In this document: positions 62,003 through 64,000 of the stretch, piece by piece
Numbering within the stretch: the stretch's first letter is position 1
Layout of the letters: each line of letters begins with the position of its first letter
NCBI RefSeq assembly: GCF_900130125.1
Contig: NZ_FQXY01000009.1
Location: 186,001 to 250,000, forward strand
DNA from: Bacteroides congonensis
GTDB lineage: Bacteria > Bacteroidota > Bacteroidia > Bacteroidales > Bacteroidaceae
DNA: 64,000 nt
Direction: 5' to 3'
Made by a program: the position numbers and the translations under genes
Notes under the pieces: generated by a model
What the model saw: the letters and a program-made list of their open reading frames with translations, nothing else
What the model was told of the DNA's origin: nothing
Databases searched by the model: none

Positions 62003-63868
62003 ATGAAAAAGTTATTTTTAGCGACTATATGTCTGTTGTGCACTTATCTGTTGTCAGCGGGTGAGATATGGATTTCTGCACAGGGTAATGATTTGAACGA
62101 CGGTACCCGTCAATCTCCGAAAGCGACTCTGACTTCTGCTTTACGACAAGCACGCGAGTGGCGCAGGACAGGAAATGAACGTGTCCGGGGAGGAATCACT
62201 ATCTATATGGAAGAAGGAACGTATGCTCTATATGAGCCGGTGTTTATCCGGCCGGAAGATAGTGGGACGAAAGAGTCTCCGACAGTAATTCGTGCCGCAG
62301 CCGATAAAAAGGTTATTTTGAGCGGTGGTATCCGTATCAATGACTGGAAAAAACAAGGAAAAGTGTGGGTGGCAGATGTTCCGGCATTTAATGGACGACC
62401 GTTGGATTTCCGTCAGTTATGGGTGAATGGAGAAAAGGCCGTTCGTGCACGGAATGTGGAAGATTTCGAGAAGATGAATCGCATTTGCAGTGTGGATGAG
62501 AAGAACGAAATTCTTTATGTTCCTGCGGTTGCGATGCGCAAGCTCGTAGACAGCAAAGGGAATTTGAAGGCCAGATATGCTGAAATGGTACTTCATCAAA
62601 TGTGGTGTGTTGCCAATCTCCGTATTCGTTCTTTTGAAATGCAGGGAGATAGTGCGGCGATACGTTTTCATCAGCCGGAAAGCCGTATTCAGTTCGAGCA
62701 TCCCTGGCCACGACCGATGGTGACAACGGACGGGCATAACTCCGCTTTCTATCTGACAAATGCCCGTGAACTGTTGGATGTGCCGGGAGAATGGTACCAT
62801 GATATAGAAGCCCGTAAGGTTTATTATTATCCACGGGAAGGGGAGAAGATGCAGGATGCAGATACAGAAGTGATAGTACCTGCCATTGAAACATTGGTGC
62901 AGATAGAAGGGACACTGGATCGTCCCGTCTCCAATATCCGTTTTGAGAAGATTACTTTTTCTTATACTACCTGGATGCGTCCGTCAGAGAAAGGACACGT
63001 GCCCCTTCAGGCAGGAATGTACTTGACGGATGGATACCGCATCGACCCTAAGATGCAACGGGATTATTTGAATCATCAACTGGATAATCAAGGATGGCTG
63101 GGACGTCCTGCGGCTGCTGTCAGTGTAATAGCTGCGAGTCGGATTGATTTTGAGCGTTGCCGTTTTGAACATTTAGGTTCTACGGGACTGGATTATGAAG
63201 AAGCGGTTCAGGGCGGCGTTGTTCGTGGTTGTCTTTTCCGTGATATTGCGGGGAATGGTTTGTTAGTCGGCAGTTTTTCTCCGGCTGCCCATGAAACACA
63301 TTTGCCTTATGAACCTGCTGACAGTCGGGAAGTATGCGCATATCAGCAAATCAATAATTGCTATTTTACAGAAGTTGGTAATGAAGACTGGGGATGTCTT
63401 GCTATTGCGGCAGGATATGTGAGAGATATACGCATAGAGCATAACGAGATTTGTGAAGTTCCTTATAGTGGTATCAGCCTTGGTTGGGGATGGACGCAGA
63501 CAGTAAATTGTATGCGCAATAACCGTGTACATGCTAATCTGATTCATCATTATGCGAAGCATATGTACGATGTGGCAGGTGTTTATACCCTCGGCTCGCA
63601 GCCGAAAAGTTATGTAACGGAGAATTGTGTGCACAGTATTTACAAACCAAGTTATGTACACGACCCGAATCATTGGTTTTATCTATATACGGATGAAGGC
63701 TCTTCTTTTATTACTGTACGTGATAACTGGACGGAAGGAGAGAAGTATTTGCAAAATGCCAACGGCCCCGGTAATGTATGGGAGAATAATGGTTCGAAAG
63801 TGGATGCTGCTATTCGTGAACGTGCAGGGTTGGAGAGTGAATATAAGGATTTGTTGAATCTTAGATAG
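62003..63868 (+). CDS. GH141-type right-handed beta-helix glycosidase
   Basis: A 621-residue exported protein (signal peptide ending LLSAG). It starts with IWISAQGNDLNDGTRQSPKATL, the usual opening of parallel beta-helix glycosidases, and continues through helix coils (TFSYTTWM; CRFEHLGSTGLDYEEAVQGG; CYFTEVGNEDWGCLAIAAG; EICEVPYSGISLGWGWTQ). GH141 includes the RG-II enzyme that removes 2-O-methyl-L-fucose. The gene lies 29 bp after GH127, so they form one transcript. A beta-helix lyase or xylanase of the same fold is the alternative. Confidence 0.82.
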   Translation: MKKLFLATICLLCTYLLSAGEIWISAQGNDLNDGTRQSPKATLTSALRQAREWRRTGNERVRGGITIYMEEGTYALYEPVFIRPEDSGTKESPTVIRAAADKKVILSGGIRINDWKKQGKVWVADVPAFNGRPLDFRQLWVNGEKAVRARNVEDFEKMNRICSVDEKNEILYVPAVAMRKLVDSKGNLKARYAEMVLHQMWCVANLRIRSFEMQGDSAAIRFHQPESRIQFEHPWPRPMVTTDGHNSAFYLTNARELLDVPGEWYHDIEARKVYYYPREGEKMQDADTEVIVPAIETLVQIEGTLDRPVSNIRFEKITFSYTTWMRPSEKGHVPLQAGMYLTDGYRIDPKMQRDYLNHQLDNQGWLGRPAAAVSVIAASRIDFERCRFEHLGSTGLDYEEAVQGGVVRGCLFRDIAGNGLLVGSFSPAAHETHLPYEPADSREVCAYQQINNCYFTEVGNEDWGCLAIAAGYVRDIRIEHNEICEVPYSGISLGWGWTQTVNCMRNNRVHANLIHHYAKHMYDVAGVYTLGSQPKSYVTENCVHSIYKPSYVHDPNHWFYLYTDEGSSFITVRDNWTEGEKYLQNANGPGNVWENNGSKVDAAIRERAGLESEYKDLLNLR

Positions 63869-63896
63869 GAATTGATAGAAAGCAGTAGAAAGAACA

Positions 63897-64000
63897 ATGG
63901 AAAAGAAATATAAGATATTACTGGCTGCCTTATCTTTGGCAAGCAGCACATTTGCACAAACCTGGATATGGTATCCGGGAGATTATGAAATTTGGTTAGG
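63897..64000 (+). CDS. Start of an alpha-L-rhamnosidase-like gene (3' end outside window)
   Basis: Only 34 codons are visible: signal peptide MEKKYKILLAALSL... ending TFAQ, then TWIWYPGDYEIWL. This opening is typical of Bacteroides GH78-type rhamnosidase-like proteins. It lies 28 bp after the GH141 gene in the same operon. The family call rests on a short stretch and on locus context. Confidence 0.6.
   Translation, partial: MEKKYKILLAALSLASSTFAQTWIWYPGDYEIWL

Overview
The window reads as the chromosome of a gut Bacteroides, probably of the B. thetaiotaomicron/ovatus group. The evidence is the density of SusC/SusD pairs and lipoprotein glycosidases, Bacteroides-type -7 promoter boxes (TAnnTTTG), and IntDOT-like tyrosine recombinases. 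No rRNA, tRNA, CRISPR or prophage structural genes were seen. From memory, unverified, the gene order matches the B. thetaiotaomicron stretch BT_1042 down to BT_1001, reversed.

Region 1 (1-11861) is a DNA-inversion locus joined to a glycan operon. A complete-5' susC runs leftwards out of the window (1-2282, minus). A tyrosine recombinase (2660-3895) lies between it and a second, rightward susC (4112-6856) that has no promoter, start codon or signal peptide. A 106-bp near-perfect inverted repeat (1665-1770 and 4066-4171, one mismatch) lies inside both susC genes. Recombination there would move the promoter, signal peptide, STN domain and carboxypeptidase-regulatory domain from one receptor to the other. 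In the orientation given, the left receptor is ON and the right susC is OFF. The right susC is followed by susD, a GH18 endoglycosidase lipoprotein and two DUF1735-type surface lipoproteins.

Region 2 (12022-20113) holds a DUF4838/GH163 enzyme, an inner-membrane MFS transporter, a cytoplasmic GH130 phosphorylase, a secreted GH92 alpha-mannosidase and a TIM-barrel sugar isomerase-like protein. With the GH18 these make a coherent host N-glycan pathway: surface endo-cleavage, periplasmic demannosylation, import of Man-GlcNAc and cytoplasmic phosphorolysis.

Region 3 (20551-52539, resumed 59877-64000) is a large pectin locus of the rhamnogalacturonan-II type. It holds a surface glycan-binding lipoprotein, SusC/SusD, PL1, DUF3826, a GH43-like protein, a two-module protein resembling GH143-GH142, GH78, GH28 and an esterase carrying STN and DUF3826-like domains. 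On the minus strand follow GH95, GH105, GH140 and a GH78-sialidase-fold fusion. GH127, GH141 and the start of a rhamnosidase-like gene close the window. A patatin and a short-chain dehydrogenase sit between the two arms.

Region 4 (52690-59733) interrupts the pectin locus with unrelated genes: a choloylglycine-hydrolase family protein, a stand-alone LigD phosphoesterase domain, a hybrid sensor-regulator with almost no periplasmic domain, a second tyrosine recombinase, a small membrane protein and a DUF5131 protein.

The most notable non-coding structures are the susC inversion repeats and a seven-unit array with an exact 22-bp period (43271-43424), immediately upstream of a well-formed promoter for the dehydrogenase gene. 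A second, shorter 22-bp-period array lies at 19030-19117, and several long hairpins lie between glycosidase genes.
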